Positions 15,301-15,545 of a stretch of 15,545 bases of DNA are shown here, piece after piece. The stretch's first letter is position 1. The number at the start of each line of letters is the position of its first letter. Source of the stretch: JBFLVQ01 sp040758525 (GTDB lineage Bacteria > Acidobacteriota > Blastocatellia > Chloracidobacteriales > JADJPF01); the NCBI GenBank assembly GCA_040758525.1, contig JBFLVQ010000149.1, positions 1 to 15,545 of the forward strand, written 5' to 3'. The notes under the pieces are model-generated. The model worked only from the letters and a program-made list of their open reading frames with translations. It ran no database searches and was not told where the DNA came from. A program made the translations under genes and the position numbers.

Positions 15301-15415
15301 TTGGGATTGGGGGCTGACTCCCGTCAGTAGCACCATTAGAAAAGAGCTGGTACGATATGTCGTCTACTGGGCTGTCGATGTCACAGTAACTAAGCTACTG
15401 CAGCCTTCTGATTAG
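12374..15415 (+). CDS. CheB-CheR fusion with three PAS domains, no receiver and no kinase domain
   Basis: A 1013-residue protein joining a protein-glutamate methylesterase and an S-adenosylmethionine methyltransferase, which should remove and add methyl groups on chemoreceptor-like proteins, followed by sensory domains. From the ATG at 12374: CheB domain at 14-195 with S21 ('GASAGGIEAL'), H48 ('AQHLD') and D139 ('TGSGNDGT') as the expected triad; CheR N-terminal helices about 205-265; CheR SAM domain 270-470 ('FWSAGCATGEEPYSLA', 'DLIVCRNLLIYF'); PAS at about 525-640; a long heptad coiled coil at 645-760; two further PAS domains at 760-875 and 885-1005, then the stop. Related proteins often continue into HisKA and ATPase domains, which are missing here. 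An upstream GTG at 12344 would add 10 residues; neither start has a good ribosome site. No receiver precedes CheB, so activity is probably set by the PAS domains. Confidence 0.88.
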   Translation: MTETSNKSHKSIYELVVVGASAGGIEALSTLVRTLPTDFPIPIVLAQHLDPSRPSRLGLILERCTSTPIVVVEGSCRLQAGHIYVIPANQHVAINDGKVELIDDHQERPKPSLDLLLSTAAKAYGENLIAIILTGSGNDGTAGAVDVKNAGGTVIIQNPRTARFPSMPMALPPNAVDFIADLEKISPLLYDLVTDTSMSKSAEKSDEILTEILQKVNDQVNIDFRTYKTSTIMRRINRRMIITNNISLEGYTHYLDLHPEEVRELAAAFLIKVTHFFRDPEAFLYLQKTILPKLIQYGREHNNILRFWSAGCATGEEPYSLALLVADLLGHELNDWNIKIFATDLDEAAISFARRGVYCDSVLRNLPRDYINQYFERVDTMHRIIKPIRQMLIFGQQDLSWSAPFPRIDLIVCRNLLIYFTSELQQRVFNLFGYSLRQDGYLFLGKAETAWPAKSTFELVNKKWKIYICRHSNLTTGQRSDLSNMTHLLVRRRAPLAPMKLVNSQVNVPEAAASIEVVPLRNFNETLLRYLPISVVIIDRSYHILMANGSARRLLGIREPNIDKEQDFLHALRGIPYAKIRAAIDMVFQERSPVTINEVELELALGGDGRFLNFSIMPMSMENDGVDIALITISDVTEQVQIRQRLEKAQVEQAKLLNELSTANRRLNEMNKEFMDANEALQAANEEMMLTQEELQATNEEFETTNEELQATNEELETNNEELQATNEELEATNQELLARSNELQEMAAMVNSERLRLNRLVEMAPFYILVLRGVQLIVETYSPHYARLFKDQNVVGKPLREIFWKPEMADFVNLVQDVYQSNVPQTTGRMVTYVVDEDDKLTENYFVYTIIPTKTGEVDGVIIYAIDVTEQRVKDKEEERDRLKLIIENCVHVALGLYDAQTTQLIQASPLYMDILSRNYKHEHSELVSSKWEDICLPAGHDEGIEYFNKVVKDATPLRWLNYTSKLSGALQNTVWDWGLTPVSSTIRKELVRYVVYWAVDVTVTKLLQPSD
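14462..14587 (+). repeat. Six 21-bp coding repeats for a coiled-coil heptad
   Basis: Six units of 21 bp encode variants of Ala-Thr-Asn-Glu-Glu-Leu-Gln/Glu, starting at 14462, 14483, 14504, 14525, 14546 and 14567; two weaker units precede them at 14420-14461. They form the central part of the signalling coiled coil of the CheB-CheR-PAS protein. This heptad repeat is typical of such proteins, so it is functional and not a mobile or satellite repeat, but the near-identical DNA could allow unit gain or loss by slippage. Confidence 0.8.
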
Positions 15416-15545
15416 TTGTTTTACTACTAATAAGGTGGATCAGGTAGGAAAAATACTAGTTTTTTCTTATTTACCAGCCTTACAAGATCAAGGTAGAGTG
15501 TAGGTTCCTATAGTTAAATAAACCCAAGACTGGGAAACCACAAAC
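15416..15545. other. Downstream non-coding end of window, nothing recognised
   Basis: These 130 bases after the CheB-CheR stop hold no reading frame of note. An AT-only imperfect stem (GAAAAA at 15448-15453 with TTTTTC at 15461-15466, flanked by GGTA and TACC) exists but has no GC-rich core and does not look like a standard intrinsic terminator. Confidence 0.4.

Overview
The window looks like a chromosomal piece of a free-living, environmental Gram-negative-type bacterium with a moderate G+C content (mid-40s percent by eye). The gene types fit Acidobacteriota (Blastocatellia-like) or a similar soil or biofilm lineage such as Chloroflexota. These types are a giant TPR / FG-GAP / ASPIC-UnbV protein, an FN3 module of the secreted-protein type, a CheB-CheR-PAS fusion, and a HisKA_3 kinase with a NarL-type regulator. 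The assignment rests on gene content and composition only and is weak. No rRNA, tRNA, CRISPR array, integrase or insertion sequence was seen.

Layout. (1) 1-557: the 3' part of an unrecognised gene that enters from the left edge; it is more AT-rich and uses other codons than what follows. (2) 558-1065: no complete gene. It holds one FN3 domain without signal peptide or good start, read as the remnant of a lost secreted protein; its frame happens to stay open into the next gene. (3) 1066-7518: four genes joined by 4-nt overlaps (ATGA, ATGA, GTGA): an N-acyl-D-amino-acid deacylase-type amidohydrolase, an 1168-residue exported TPR / seven-bladed FG-GAP / ASPIC-UnbV protein, a NIPSNAP-like ferredoxin-fold protein and a LegB-type NDP-sugar 4,6-dehydratase. 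(4) After a 106-nt AT-rich gap, 7625-11275: a DegT-type sugar aminotransferase, a GT4 glycosyltransferase and a soluble HisKA_3 kinase (again joined by ATGA overlaps), then a NarL/LuxR response regulator 20 nt downstream. (5) 11315-12091 on the minus strand: an unrecognised protein with a probable helix-turn-helix, convergent with the regulator. (6) 12092-12373: a divergent control region rich in dyads. (7) 12374-15415: a CheB-CheR-PAS-coiled coil-PAS-PAS protein with no receiver and no kinase domain. (8) 15416-15545: nothing recognisable.

How it may work together (inference). The dehydratase and aminotransferase are the two steps that make an NDP-4-amino-4,6-dideoxy sugar, and the glycosyltransferase could attach it to an acceptor. 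The large exported protein and the deacylase are co-translated with them, and the kinase is translationally coupled to the glycosyltransferase. This suggests a two-component-controlled surface glycan or glycoconjugate module with an envelope display protein. The synthase and acetyltransferase genes of legionaminic acid synthesis are absent here, so legionaminic acid itself is not indicated. The HTH protein and the CheB-CheR-PAS protein share a dyad-rich intergenic region and may form a separate regulatory pair. The strongest individual leads are the conserved-looking C-terminal module of the ASPIC protein, the mixed operon, and the inverted repeat that overlaps the ribosome binding site of the HTH gene.
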